From the NCBI GenBank assembly GCA_002224055.1, contig AZLU01000053.1, positions 130,629 through 194,628 on the forward strand: 64,000 bases of DNA, given 5' to 3'. Positions 25,377 through 36,146 of the stretch are shown piece by piece. Numbering within the stretch: the first letter of the stretch is position 1; the number at the start of each line of letters is the position of its first letter. The notes beneath the pieces were generated by a model. It ran no database searches and was not told where the DNA came from. It was given only the letters and a program-made list of their open reading frames with translations. The translations under genes and the position numbers were made by a program. This DNA comes from Pezizomycotina sp. ARF18. Its lineage: Eukaryota > Ascomycota.

Positions 25377-25865
25377 GATACGACAATCTTTTTATACAAA
25401 ATGCTCTCCCTTCGAATATAATGTACGAAACGGTGGCGAACTCGATGTCGGTGTTTCTTTCTTTTTCTTTTTAGGTTGTTATAAGTCTACTTCCTTACGG
25501 TGTTTCTGGATTCTGTTTGATCTTGTTGTGGCCAATTTCATTTTTGAAATAATACGTAATATACCTCTTTGTGTTTTTGGGTTAAATCATGCCTATTACA
25601 ACATCTTTCAAGTTCATGACGAGCAATATTTGATATTTCATTTATTCTACTTTATTATCTATCATGTCTCTACCCATTTTCAATAACCGTCTTGCATTTC
25701 ATTACGTTGGCAGAGAAACATACACGAGGATGTATATAGTAAGGAATATAATAAGGGTATATAATATGTACCGAATCTTGGAAGAAATCTATTCCCCAAA
25801 TGCGCCAAAGGATGCATGTTTTAAACAAGGCTAATTACAGTATATTTAAATTCAAACGCATCAAG
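25377..25865. other. Intergenic between convergent genes
   Basis: AT-rich spacer between the 3' ends of the transcription-factor-like gene and the RING gene; no coding signal seen. Confidence 0.5.
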
Positions 25866-26804
25866 CTATCTCGAGTGACAGCTCGATTGCACATGCAAGA
25901 TCTCACTCCGCATCGGGCTATTTCTTTCGCCAGAGGCCCGTCCATTGTCCGTCGAGCTTTCGAGTTCTATAACCTGGCCCTGAGAAAATTTCGGGTACCG
26001 TCTCTCGTTACTGCGCCATTTATCAAAATCCTGCACCCTGACGAAAGGGGACCTCAGGAACGCGTGCAGCTCGTGTATGAAAACGCCCGCAAAGTCCTTC
26101 CCGAAGAACTCTTCCGCGAGCTTCTCGCCGTCCCGTCCGCCGCTTTCAGCTGGACGACTTGACGACCGAGAGCAGGTAATCAGCAGCCACTCCCGGTTGC
26201 CCTCCGTCCACTCGAAGACTTCCAGCTCCCGCCGTATCCACGCTTTGGCTTTCGACTGTAGCTCGGCCGCTCGCGCACGTTCTGCGGCGTGAAGTTCATG
26301 AAGCGGGACCGACGGTTGATGCCATGTGCAAGGACCGCAGGCGGTGCTTGTAGATGAAGCCCCGACGGAGGATGGAATTATCCGGCGACGGAGACGATAC
26401 GGAGACTCCTCCCTTCTCCGGGAATAATTATGACGGCGGTCGTCTGTGTTCCGGCTGCGGAAGAGGCGCGCGGTTCACCAACATTTTTGGGCGATGAGAA
26501 CTATTTCCCGAAGATTAGTAATTTAGCAACCGATTCTAATATATAGCAAACGCTTGTGATTGTGAATATTTAAAGACCTTACCTTCTTGAACTTCGTACT
26601 CCCCACGTCAAAGTCGTATTTGATGTACTCAACGACGTGTTTACACAGAGGACAAGTGCGCTTGCTCTCCTCTCGCCCTTTCAACCACGTCGCTAAGCAT
26701 CCGAAATGGTAGCAGGCGTGCAGGCAGCGCTCGCGACGCCGCGCTAGACGTCGACAGGGTTTAGGCATATGACGCATGTCTTCTTCCCGTGTTGGCGTTG
26801 TCAT
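25866..26804 (-). CDS. RING-H2 E3 ubiquitin ligase, fungal Topors-like
   Basis: The start is MTTPTR at 26804. The RING begins TCVICLNPVDV and continues, one frame over, as RRERCLHACYHFGCLATWL, then KRTCPLCKHVVEYIKYDFD. Zinc ligands follow C-x2-C, C-x-H, H-x2-C and C-x2-C spacing, as in the Topors-type RING of fungal E3 ligases. After an intron (about 26575-26490) come FIYKHRLRSLHM and FTPQNVRERAELQSKAKAWI, then RRELEVFEWTEGNREWLL, FFGKDFAGVFIHELHAFLRS and PFVRVQDFDKW. This is the helical block typical of these fungal proteins. The Ser-rich tail stops at 25866-25868. It probably transfers ubiquitin (or SUMO-linked ubiquitin) to nuclear targets; substrates are unknown. Frame slips occur in the RING and near 26340. 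Confidence 0.72.
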
Positions 26805-27439
26805 ACCTTTTTGGTAATGAGTCGCATCGTCGCGGCTGTTCGAAGTAGGTTCGGAGGTTATCGTGGAAGCCGTTCGACAGCGCTGTTAGCTACGTTTACT
26901 AGGAGCAATTATATGGAGCTCATTTGATGGTGCTATTGGGTTTTCATTCCGCTGTTTCTGGCTGTTCCATATGCGTTACTAGAGCAATTATATGGAGCTC
27001 ATTTGATGGTGCTTTGGGGTTTTCATTCCGCTGTCGTCTGGCTGTTCCATATGCGTTGAAAGACTTGGAAACTAGAACAAGCGAAGAAAGAAAGTGGCGA
27101 CCAGGATACTTATATATTCCTTCCAAAGAACCTTGTCACGTGATATATAATATTTTTGTAAGAGCTTCCATAACGTTTCTTACTAGTACTGTCCAACCTT
27201 GAACATCTGTGTTCCTGAAAGTAGGCGTTGATTAGAGCTATGTTCGATGAGATTAAGTATAATTTATTTGTTTAATTTGTAGTGATAACGCTAGAGACGC
27301 TAAAAAAGACTCTCAATAAACGCAGCAGATAGATGGCGCAAATCAAGTAAGAACAGTGAATCGAGCTTATAAGAGCTCAAGCCATGCAAAACAGAATATT
27401 ATTCAGCCATAGTCTAACGTGTAGTATAACGCCCCCGAG
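26805..27439. other. Upstream region of the RING gene, with a tandem duplication
   Basis: The spacer is between the RING gene and the 3' end of DAM1. It contains the tandem repeat at 26903-27057 and otherwise no coding sequence that I can support. Confidence 0.45.
26903..27057. repeat. Direct tandem duplication, about 78-bp period, two copies
   Basis: Copy 1 (26903-26977) and copy 2 (26981-27057) both run from GAGCAATTATATGGAGCTC to CTGTTCCATATGCGTT. They differ by a few bases around GCTATTGGG/GCTTTGGGG and CTGTTTCTG/CTGTCGTCTG. The copy junction shows ACTAG. It lies about 100 bp upstream of the RING gene start, so it may sit in its promoter or 5' leader. Confidence 0.85.
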
Positions 27440-28172
27440 CTATGCCACTTGCTCTCCTTGCACGACTACTCTTCGTTCCCCGGAAATGGGATAGCAGCTA
27501 CAGAGCAAGACGTGCACAGGAATGGGCTTGGTGGCCTTACATAAATGTCGTTTCTGCGTCGTAGTCGTTTCTGTAACCGGTACCTGGCCCTGAGTTGGAA
27601 CGTCCTATTTATTTGGGAGGAATATTTTAGTTAGCTTCCGAAGCAATCGGCGTACGCAAGGACAGAGTGTAAGGTGTGAGCTAGTTACCTCGTGGAGTGG
27701 GAATCTTCCTCCTCCTTCGCAGCTCTTTTGAACGATTCAGGTACAGGCCTCTAGAATAGTTGCCCAAAAAACCGTTAGCGAAGCAGCCGCAGATTCCAAA
27801 ATATGAATAAATTATGAAAAATTCCACCCATAGGGTGCGCCAGCGTACCTCTGCGAACTCGACGCAAAACGCGTTCAGTATTTAACCCGTAGAGCAAGCT
27901 GAAAAGTTCTCGTTGATTTGTTGATGCTCTCGTGGAGCTGCTGCAGCTGGTAAAAGTTCTCGTGGAGGGTCTGCATCGCGTCGTCCAGCTCCTGGACGTG
28001 CGGTAGGAGGGCGCGAGGGTATCCGGCCCCGATGAACCCTGCAAGGACGGCGGAAAGATTCGCGCGAGGAGGGACGGAGCGGGGGTGGTGGGACGAGACT
28101 GCCGCTTCGATTCGCGGTTGCGGGACTGCGACCTCTGCCGCGATTGGGACCCTTGCTGTGGCTGGCGGACAT
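27440..28172 (-). CDS. DAM1: DASH/Dam1 kinetochore complex subunit Dam1
   Basis: Dam1 is the microtubule-binding subunit of the ring-forming DASH complex that couples kinetochores to spindle microtubules. The complex is restricted to fungi. From ATG at 28172 (MSASHSKGP) a basic region reads LRPSSRESFRR. The helical core follows: GFIGAGYPRALLPHVQELDD, AMQTLHENFYQLQQLHESI and INENFSALLYGLN. It then runs NAFCVEFAEV, close to the hallmark FLYGLNMNAFCVDFPEAP. After an intron (about 27851-27745) comes PVPESFKRAAKEEEDSHSTR. A third exon, DVPTQGQVPVTETTTTQKR, runs to a stop at 27440-27442. Several one-base slips divide the core, as is usual in this window. The C-terminal exon is less certain because that part of Dam1 is poorly conserved. 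Confidence 0.8.
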
Positions 28173-28676
28173 CTCTGTAGTCAATGTATCTCGGTTTTGT
28201 TCTTGGGCAGTGTAGATTTCCTTTCTTCCTTTCTTATACTTTCCCTGGATAAGGAACCGGAATGGTTCTTTACGGCGCGCAATAAAATAATATTTCAGAG
28301 GATTGGGAAGGAAATTGCTTAGCGCAGAATAGAGGAAGCGAACAAGTTGCAACCGGGATAAGGTCGTGCTACTTCCTAACCAACAAACAACAACAACAAC
28401 ACAACAACAACATAACAACAAAATAATAATTCCCCAGATTTAAATAGAGCCTTAAATAAATATATAGTAAGTACTGAAAACCCGAAAATAATAACGATAA
28501 TTTATATCCTATATCCATTAATACTGAACAAATTATCTACCTACTTGTCCTAAGAGGGGCAGAGAAAAAATTGGAAAGAAAAGGAAAAAATGTCACGAAG
28601 GGATTTGAGCTTTAAGTGGCGGCGCGCTAAATGGATAATAAGTAACAGTATATTACTTACGGCTTTACGACGTCTG

Positions 28677-28716
<40 letters not shown>

Positions 28717-29232
28717 CCAATATGATACCATGCATGACAACAAGGTATGAGATTAACGACTTCAGAAGTATCTTGACAACTCACGAACAAAAAAAGCATA
28801 AAGCAAGGTCTTAAATAGATCGAGTCTCCGTTAGACCGAAAAAAAAAAAATTTCAATATATAATATACGATAATATATTCAGAAGTTATTTCATAATAAT
28901 TGGCCAAATCGAGTGCGCTTTTCAATTGGGATGATTTAGATTTATGTACTTCATCGGAGACGCACCTGTACTTGGACTATAGCTACCTATTTTTCAAGTG
29001 TTTTCATAGACGATTATATAGATGGAGATATTAAGTAATTCTTAGCTTCCTCCATTGATCCTACATGAATAAATAGCTCTCTCAATCTCGTATCCCCTAG
29101 TATCATTCCTTGAAACAGATATAGACAGAAGCTGTGTTCTTCTTCTTTTTATTAAATTGCTCTTAGATGTATAAAATTCCAGATAAACTGTATATCTCGG
29201 TGACGCCCATATTACAACAGCCCTGCTTCAGC
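28173..29232. other. Intergenic between DAM1 and the OTU gene, with CAA repeats and a T36 tract
   Basis: Upstream of DAM1 lies an AAC/CAA-rich microsatellite (28379-28422). A pure T36 tract is at 28681-28716. No coding region is recognised. Confidence 0.45.
28681..28716. repeat. T36 homopolymer
   Basis: Thirty-six consecutive T on the plus strand, among the longest pure tracts in the window. Confidence 0.85.
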
Positions 29233-30186
29233 TTACGAAGTTCTCAAGGCTGCGATCCTCTGGAAAAGCCTGCTGGCAGCGTCACGAATCTTCTCATCGT
29301 ATGGTTCGATCTAGTTATATCGCCCCGTGCGTCATTTGGCGACTGCGTCATGGCAATCGCATCGAAATGGTCTCCGTAATAGACCATATAGGCGGCAGTA
29401 TCCCTCCGTCTTCCAATTACCTGCCAGCAAGCTTCCCTTCCGCTCAAATCCATGAGGTAAATCTAACAAGAAGGCGAAATCATGAGTTTGCCGAGTCTTT
29501 TATATATATATTCTAAAATCAAAGGGTGATTAACAAACGAATATAAAATAGCATAACTCACTCTGGTTTTTTCGTAATACGCAAATACCTCGAGTTCGTA
29601 GTTGCTAGCCGGAACAGTATCTCTGAATCAATGAGCATCTCAAGTTCGTTACTGATAACGCTCAACTCAGGAGAGAAGGTTGTTGTTCAGGTACTTACTC
29701 TCTACCCTACTCAGGTATTCCTCAACGTCGGGTTCATAAATGGGGAACCTATCTGGATGCTTTCTCATAGCTCTCACAGCGCTCAGTCGCAGCTGATGCG
29801 AAGAATATTTTCTTGGTAAAATATGTGGTTTACTGCGTGAAACAAGCAGTTACCGTCAGGACGGCACTGCGTAAGACCAGCCGATCATTATTCCAACCGT
29901 CATGACTCCGAATATGAACGCTGAGAGGTTTATCCTCTTCAATAACATACGAATCCATATCTTCCGAACAATGGTTTATCAGTTGAAAAGCGCGGTTTGA
30001 GAATTTGAAAAACCAATGGCGTAAAAATCCTAGTATTCTGTAGGTTTTAGGAAGAATTGAAATTTGATTTGGCTGCTGGAGGAGATTGGTAGCATTGGAA
30101 TGGGAGGTGCTGTTTCTTTGCAAATGAGGTATCATATCAGGTTTTTCGTTTCGTTCCTTTTGACACTTCCTTTGAAGATATGCCAC
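29233..30186 (-). CDS. OTU-family cysteine protease (deubiquitinase-like)
   Basis: The catalytic box PDGNCLFHAVNHIFYQENIL (about 29868-29809) carries the OTU Asp-x-x-Cys signature. ELRRxxxxYMRKHPD-like sequence follows (AMRKHPDRFPIY, then EPDVEEYLSRVES), then ELSVISNELEMLID, as in the WGG-x-ELxxxSN block. The final strand AAYMVYYGDHFDAIAM supplies the catalytic His. The C-terminus DEKIRDAASRLFQRIAALRT ends at 29233-29235. OTU enzymes cleave ubiquitin chains; the substrate here is unknown. Upstream, VIEEDKPLSVHIRSHDGW belongs to the same frame. The first in-frame start near 30186 is GTG, so the true start may lie in an upstream exon. Frame slips lie at about 29865 and in the last exon. The conserved WGG itself falls in an intron-disturbed stretch and is not seen cleanly. 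Confidence 0.7.
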
Positions 30187-30884
30187 AAGCGTGCGAGAAA
30201 GGACTCTTCCTGTTTCATAAACATTTGCTAAAGTCGGTTGGTATTGTTTAAAGACGACCGCAAAACTCCCACCAGAAGGTTAAATTACAGTAGTTAGAAG
30301 AAGATTGGACTTGTTACGTGAGAAGCCTCAAGGAGCGAATGCTGAAAATGTTTCGCACATTAGAGCGACCCTGAATATTTGTTTTCATTCTACTCTGCGA
30401 GCTCAGACACAAAGTTTCTATAACGATATATGCCAAATATAACAATATATTGAACATCGATCAAGAAGCCGCTGGTTATAAAATAAACAAACTTGAGGTA
30501 GACCGAGTGTGTGATTTTTTTTTGCGATATTATTTTTACAGAGTATCAGGACTAATAACCTAATTCGTGACTATACAAGCTTGAGGCAAGTGGCGGGTTC
30601 GTCTGAAGAACATACCGCGAACGACTTTTCTAATACACAATCACAAGATTATCTTCTTATATTTCAATTATCCACTGCTATAATCTGCTTCTTCTTTCGG
30701 ACTATTTTGAAACTTGTTTGTAAAGGATCCTTCAAAGGACGACTCTCGGTCATTCGTTTACTTACAGCCAATAGGTACCTTGCACGCTCTTATCTACGCC
30801 TAAAAGAGGGAGAGACAAACAATCAAATAGCAATACAAACGACACGTACCGCGGCTGTATCACTACATCCACGCAACTTTGGCA
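30187..30884. other. Divergent intergenic region
   Basis: AT-rich spacer between the OTU gene and the next rightward gene. Short frames are present, but none shows family motifs. Confidence 0.4.
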
Positions 30885-32051
30885 ATGGAGTCGCGCCGAC
30901 GGGGCTTCGACAAAGTAAGCACCACTAAATAGGCAAAACTCTTCCTTTCCAGCTTGAAATATTCTATTTACTTATCTAATCCTGAAGTTGACCTTTAATT
31001 TAGGATATTGGCTGCGAGGTCGCGACTTGGACGGAAAGGGTCATCGGAAACAAGTGTACGAATACGCTTCGCGGAGACCGCGGCGCCTGCCGTCGCGAGA
31101 CGTCAGCAGCGATGGTCTGCTGCCAGCTATAGAGGATGGCCGCGTGTTGACTTTGGCCCAATTGGCCAGACATGCCATCTTGAATGATATTGAGAGATAT
31201 AACAAGGATTCATTTCGTGGGTGCCCTACGAGAATAGGGATACTCGTTTGGAGGGATGTTTGCCAGCGGTAAGGCCCACAGGCAGACGCTCTCTAACTTC
31301 GAACCTGGGCTAGCCTTGAAAAAATATCTATCTCGAGAACGCTTATCAGAGAAATATTTTTTCTTTCTTTGCTACTTTCTAAATACCGAACTAATCATGT
31401 TACGGACGTAGTGGACTGGATTCCTTCAAAAGTTTTCGAGCATTTGTCGAAGCCCTTCCGATCGAGGTCGCAAACGGAGAATTCCAGCCGAATCACGGCT
31501 ACAGTCAACCTCACGGAAAGGGCGACGAGCAAGAAATACCTCTCCCAATAGATGGCGTGCGGGTCAGAACGCAGACCGTCCTTCTAGAATACGGGAAACT
31601 TCAAAACTCGGAAACCCTGCGCGTCCTCGATTCACCCTGCTGGCTCGTGCTGCTCTCTCTCGACTCATCCTCTTCCAACCTGCGGTACGAATACACCGAC
31701 CTCCTAGCTTTGGCGAGATACCGACGCTCGCCGCCCTCGACCTTTCCAGAGATGACTATACGAGCAAGACGAAGAGGAAGGTTTGATTCCCGTAAACTAC
31801 CACATCATCAGGATATGGCGAGGCGAGCTGCGGAGGATGGCAAATTCTCCAAGTTGAGGATCCTGGTTCTGCGCGGCCAGTATGAGATAATGAACGAGCC
31901 CTACGTTATCTTTGAGCAGCTTTATAAATTTCCTGCGTTAAGGTACGTCGATATTACGGCTTGTAATTTCTCGAGGACGCTGTCTTCAAAGGAGTTGCCA
32001 ATGGAACCGCGTCGGTTGGAGAAACGGGATGGACTTATGCAACAGGGATAA
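30885..32051 (+). CDS. Unrecognised multi-exon protein, possibly F-box/LRR-like
   Basis: Exon 1 is MESRRRGFDK (30885-30914), with an intron at 30915-31003. Exon 2 reads ILAARSRLGRKGSSETS, and in other frames LLPAIEDGRVLTLAQLARHA and GCPTRIGILVWRDVC. A third exon from about 31411 gives FRAFVEALPIEVANGEFQP, then IDGVRVRTQTVLLEYGKLQN and DSPCWLVLLSLDSSSSNL. Next are LLALARIPTLAALDLSRDDY and LRILVLRGQYEIMNEPYVIF with KFPALRYVDITACN. Repeated LxxLxxLxL patterns and the shape 'list loop, then leucine-rich end' resemble fungal F-box or leucine-rich proteins, but I see no clear F-box. The gene looks real because coding continuity survives across slips. The stop at 32049-32051 is provisional. Confidence 0.5.
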
Positions 32052-32767
32052 AGAGTCAAGCTGAACCTGGAGCTACCCTCAAACGTGAAGAAGTACTGGG
32101 AGAGACTACGCACTGGCCGATGGATTTAGTTGGGTTAGTTGCAGCATGGTTTTTCTTTTCCCCCCTTTTTTTGGACTTTATTGATCATGCGGTCGTAGAG
32201 TAATTTATTATAATGCAGCTAACAGTACCATAACATAGGATCTACTCGAGCCTCTTCGGAACCCAACCACAAAGCCTCTTTGCGTTTACGGAAGGGCATG
32301 TATAAGCTAGCTTACGACAGGGCCGGCGGCTTGTACGACAGGTCCGTTTCCAGGGTTATTTAACAACCGCACTGCAGATCTTATGGCTGCGGAGGCATGA
32401 ACCGCGAGCGCTGGCAGCGCAAACGCGAAGGGAGGTGCAAAGAGGGAGCGGGCCGAAAGCAATCCTTCAGCCAGTAAACCTACCAAGAGTATCAGAATGA
32501 TCAAAGATAAAAGGACCAAAGAATTACAAAATTCCTTCGATTCACTTTTGGAATCGGGAGGTAAATAGAACGTTGCCAAATACAGCATACACAGTAATCT
32601 TATGAAAGCATGGCTTAAAGCTGTAGGATTGACTGCTGGAAACTTTTTTTTTTTTTTTTTCATTTGGTATCGCTTTCTGCGCCAAATATTTTTTGAAACA
32701 TAATTAAAGGCATCTGTACAAGTTTGAAAGCAACATAAGGATGCATGCTACAAAGACAAAACTGGTA
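32052..32767. other. Spacer before the Tc1/mariner element
   Basis: Holds a T20 tract (about 32644-32660) and no recognised gene. The frames here (for example around 32310-32660 on the minus strand) have a hydrophobic stretch but no family resemblance. Confidence 0.4.
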
Positions 32768-32848
32768 CAGGTGGTGACCAACGTATAGTGCACAAACTTC
32801 AACTCCAAGTTGGGATATCGTCAGAACCCCCAAAATTCTCAAAATTAT
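32768..32848 (+). repeat. Left terminal inverted repeat of the mariner element
   Basis: Eighty-one bases, ending CTCAAAATTAT; reverse complement of 34151-34230 apart from one extra C. Confidence 0.95.
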
Positions 32849-33040
32849 AGCAAATGACAGATATCAATACAAATAATTAAATATAATGTTTCAAAAATGT
32901 GATACGGCCCCTTTGTTGTTGATATCACGATTTGAAAACAACACATAAAAATAAAATATATTAAAATTCGTGATATCGATGGCTTCAGCCTCCAACATAA
33001 AAGCTCGACTCAGCTTCTCAGATACTCTCTCCTAATCGAT

Positions 33041-34072
33041 ATGGCAGGCCAATATCAAAGACAACATTATACTCCTCGCAAGAGAGCCTCTATACAAGCT
33101 TTATCGCGTGCTGGTCACCCGGTTCCTTCATTTCACTTCAAGAACGCACCCCCATTAGATCTATCTATAAATTCTTAAAGAACCAACCAACCCTCAATCA
33201 GGTCGCACCGGAGCAATACGATTCTTAACTCAAGCAAGCCGGACCCGACTCCGCGCTATCGCTCTTCAGCATCGCTTCGCTACTCTTAACGAGATTACTC
33301 GTCTTAATAATCGAGATCCCACCCAACCCATGCGTCTAAATCAACAATTCGACGGGAACTTCGTAAAATAGGAATCTCTCAACGTCGAGCCCGTCATAGC
33401 GTCTTTACCAAGCAAAATCACCGCGATAAAAGAATCGAATACGCTCGAAATAATAAAAATACAGACTTTAATAACGGAATTTATATTAACGAAGCTTCAT
33501 TTTGCTCTGCTTCGAGCAATAAAGTGCGCCGTGTCTGGCGTTATCCGGGACGGCCTACGAGCCAGAAAATATATTCGCTACTTTTAGAAGTAGCCGCTTT
33601 AGTTTAATGGTATGGGGTGGGATCGCGATTAATAATAAGAGTGAGTTAGTTATCTTTCCCGAAGGTAAAATTACGAGCGCCGTCTACGAGCAGGAAATTT
33701 TAAGGGGCGGCTTAAAGAGGTTTATTGCAAGATTGAAGCGTCGCCACCCTAATCGAAATTAGTTTGTCGTCGAGGATAATGCGGCGGTTCATGGTAAGAA
33801 AAGCTAGCAAAATTGAGGGCTGATCTTGGTGTAAAATGGCAGAACCACCCCGCCTGCTCACCCGATTAAACTGTATAGAGAACGTCTGGGCCTTGATAAA
33901 GGAACGTCTTAATGCATTGCCGCGCAAGGCGACTAGTAAAGAGGAGCTCAGGAGCCAGGTGCAGCAGCTATGGGATGAGCTTAAAGCTAGAGACTTTAAT
34001 CCTTTTATTAGGTCGATGCAAAGCCGGTTGACAGCTGTTATTTATCAACGTGGATTACCCTACAAATATTAA
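33041..34072 (+). pseudogene. Tc1-type DDE transposase, decayed
   Basis: The start MAGQYQRQHYTPRKRASIQA looks like the basic helix-turn-helix entry of a Tc1 transposase. Middle blocks are RRELRKIGISQRRARHSVFT, then INEASFCSASSNKVRRVWRY (first catalytic acid region, normally DEASF) with PGRPTSQKIYS, and FSLMVWGGIAINNKSELVIF. The second acid is in FVVEDNAAVHG. The final block is LNCIENVWALIKERLNALPR, whose Glu lies about 33-34 residues after the EDN Asp, giving a DD34E spacing. The reading ends RGLPYKY with a stop at 34070-34072. The total span fits about 340 residues, normal for the family. At least one in-frame stop (TAG where Trp is expected, near 33762) and several frame slips make it inactive as read. 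The TGG-to-TAG change would fit RIP, but one site is not proof. Confidence 0.85.
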
Positions 34073-34150
34073 ATTTTGGGGCTTCACACAACAAAAAAAC
34101 AATGTATTTAATTATTTGTTAATTATATAATGGCAGGCCATTATTTTGTC

Positions 34151-34230
34151 ATAATTTTGAGAATTTTGGGGTTCTGACGATATCCCAACTTGGAGTTGAA
34201 GTTTGTGCACTATACGTTGGTCACCACCTG
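34151..34230 (-). repeat. Right terminal inverted repeat of the mariner element
   Basis: Eighty bases ending TGGTCACCACCTG next to the flanking TA; pairs with 32768-32848. Confidence 0.95.
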
Positions 34231-34583
34231 TACCTCTTTTCAACACGCCACCCCTGAAGCTATAATAAGCTGGAACACCTCGAAAACAAAAGACTTTGAG
34301 ACTAATTACATCTTTTGGGAATGAAGGAAAAACAAACGAAAAGTACAAAAAAGGTACTTCATTAGAGCAAAGACACCGAAAACCTTGAACACCCACGCCA
34401 TTCCTTATGCCACTGTAAAGAACTTAAAACAAAAGGGAGATGAAAAATTGTAGGAGAAGGTAGGAACGCAAGGAGAGAACAAGCAAACAGGGAAGCACGA
34501 ACTGCTTCAATATTCGAATAAATGAATGGATGCAAGTCGGACTACAGATCTCAATCACAGGGCTTTTCATTACGCGGTTGATT

Positions 34584-36146
34584 TTAGATCAAGCCCTTCC
34601 TAAAGACATCCGGCGATCCACACTTCCGTACGACTTTCGATGCCTCGACCTTGAGCGTTCCGGCCGCGTTCCATGCTGCGAGAAGAGCGGCGGTTTTCTC
34701 TGGCGAGATACTTCTCCTTCAGAACTTATATAGGAATTGATATTGTGTTTCCGATTGCACCATATGCATTCTCTGCTCCCTGAGGTGATCCACTGTATCA
34801 AAGATAGGGTCTTCAAGTGTACTGTCGAGGCTACCGTCGCGCAATTCCGTAAGGAGATGTCGAGTGCGATAAAGGTCCGGAACGTCCGACACCAGCGCTG
34901 CAGTGGACCTTTTCATCGTCATTGGAAATCATGTTTAGTGTGATGGCCACCTCCAGGTTAAAATAAAAGTTAGGGATACATACAATAAGTGGGTTGCTGG
35001 GGTCGTTGCCGTTCTTCATATTCGCAACCTTGATTAGCTCCAGGAGCGCCTTTTTTTCTTCCCCTTCAGGAGCGTTCCAGTCTGGCCAGCCTTTGAAGAA
35101 TAAATGCCAATCGTTTTCGTTTGTGTGAACCGCTTGGCAGTCATTGAATTTCGCCGCGGTACATCTTGTTTCACTGTGAGCAGAAGCTTCCGGATTTCTG
35201 TTCTTGATGCTTCGTGGACAGTAAGTTCCAGAAGCTCGACATCGATCTCGTATTCTTCCTCAAAGTCTTCGTATGCACGAAAGGTCATGGTTCCCATGTG
35301 TGGATAGTACTCAAAGCACTTTTCTCGGTTAAGTTCTCGCGGTTTAGTCAACATCACAACGACGCCGATGTCTCCTGTTTGTTCGAAAACCATCCTCCAG
35401 AAATGTGCAGCTTGTGCTTCCTTTGGACCCTGCAAGGCAGAAAATTCTTCTATTAGCATTTAAAAATTAAATAGATAAAATAAAGATTGCCTAGCGCCAA
35501 AGATACTGTGCATTCATTGCCAGTAGTAGAGAAAAATCTCTGAGACTGACCTGCGTGGCAATGTAATTTTTGAAAGCTCGTGCGTGTACGTTCGAGGACG
35601 ATAGGTGAAGCATTGATATAGTCGCAGACGCCGGGTAGAACATTGAGGTGAACCCTGTTTCTCTCATAAGGTGCTATGTTAGAGTACCTATTCCGTCGCA
35701 GGGCTTCCGGTGACGTGTTCAATATCCATGGCGAATTCCGACCGACCAAGGCAGGATCCTCGAGCCTTTCTCTCTGCTTGTTCTCGAGGCCCCTAAACTT
35801 CAACGCTTGTTCTGCTAATGTATCAGCCGCCGTAAGACGAATTTTCACACTTTTTCGCTTCCTCCCTCCCATTTTCCCCACCAAAAAAAAAAAAAAAAAT
35901 AATAAAAAAATAATCATGGGAGAAGACTCTTTCCGTCTTTTATATGGCAACAAATCTACAAGATGAAGAAAGCAGCAAAAAAACTGGTCGTAAACACTAA
36001 CCTTGCTCGTGTTGGCAGAGGAAGTTGGGGAAAACCGATTCTGGATAAGACGGTCCGACGGATTTAGAGCGTGCTTTCTTGCTGAACATAGGCTGCGCAG
36101 AAGAACTTCCAACAGAATGGTCCCTACCCCTCTTAAAGATCGTCAT
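34584..36146 (-). CDS. Protein tyrosine phosphatase, Ptp1/Pyp-type
   Basis: A classical PTP domain is read leftward. Exon 2 has FRGLENKQRERLEDP, RNRYSNIAPYERNRVHL and CDYINASPIVLERT. After an intron come GPKEAQAAHFWRMVFEQTGD, IGVVVMLTKPRELNREKCF and EYYPHMG. Then come EIDVELLELTV, FKGWPDWNAPEGEEKKALLE (the WPD loop with its general-acid Asp) and, after a short intron, the P-loop VHCSAGVGRSG with nucleophilic Cys. The Q-loop follows in DTVDHLREQRMHMVQSETQY, then QFLYK. A helical tail runs to a stop at 34584-34586. It removes phosphate from phosphotyrosine, probably in MAPK or cell-cycle signalling. ATG at 36146 (MTIFKRGRDHSVG) is the first clear start; open frame continues upstream to 36293 without an ATG. 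Slips occur before the Q-loop and near the C-terminus. Confidence 0.88.

Larger units (their letters stand above)
32768..34230. mobile_element. Tc1/mariner DNA transposon, 1463 bp, TA target duplication
   Basis: The element is bounded by TA at 32766-32767 and 34231-34232. Inverted termini start CAGGTGGTGACCAACGTATA on both ends. The 81-bp left (32768-32848) and 80-bp right (34151-34230) repeats differ only by one C in a C run. The internal transposase gene (33041-34072) reads rightward and is decayed. Near-identity of the ends suggests a fairly recent insertion, whereas the transposase carries several breaks; some of those may be the same base-level slips seen in host genes. It lies between two host genes and interrupts neither. 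Confidence 0.92.

Noticed and set aside
28379-28422. CAA/AAC-rich run as coding poly-Gln/Asn upstream of DAM1
   Set aside because: It lies upstream of the likely DAM1 start and no continuous coding frame with motifs includes it; treated as a simple repeat.
32307-32663. Minus-strand frame with a hydrophobic segment beside the mariner element
   Set aside because: Starts in an A/T tract (poly-Lys) and has no family resemblance; probably chance.
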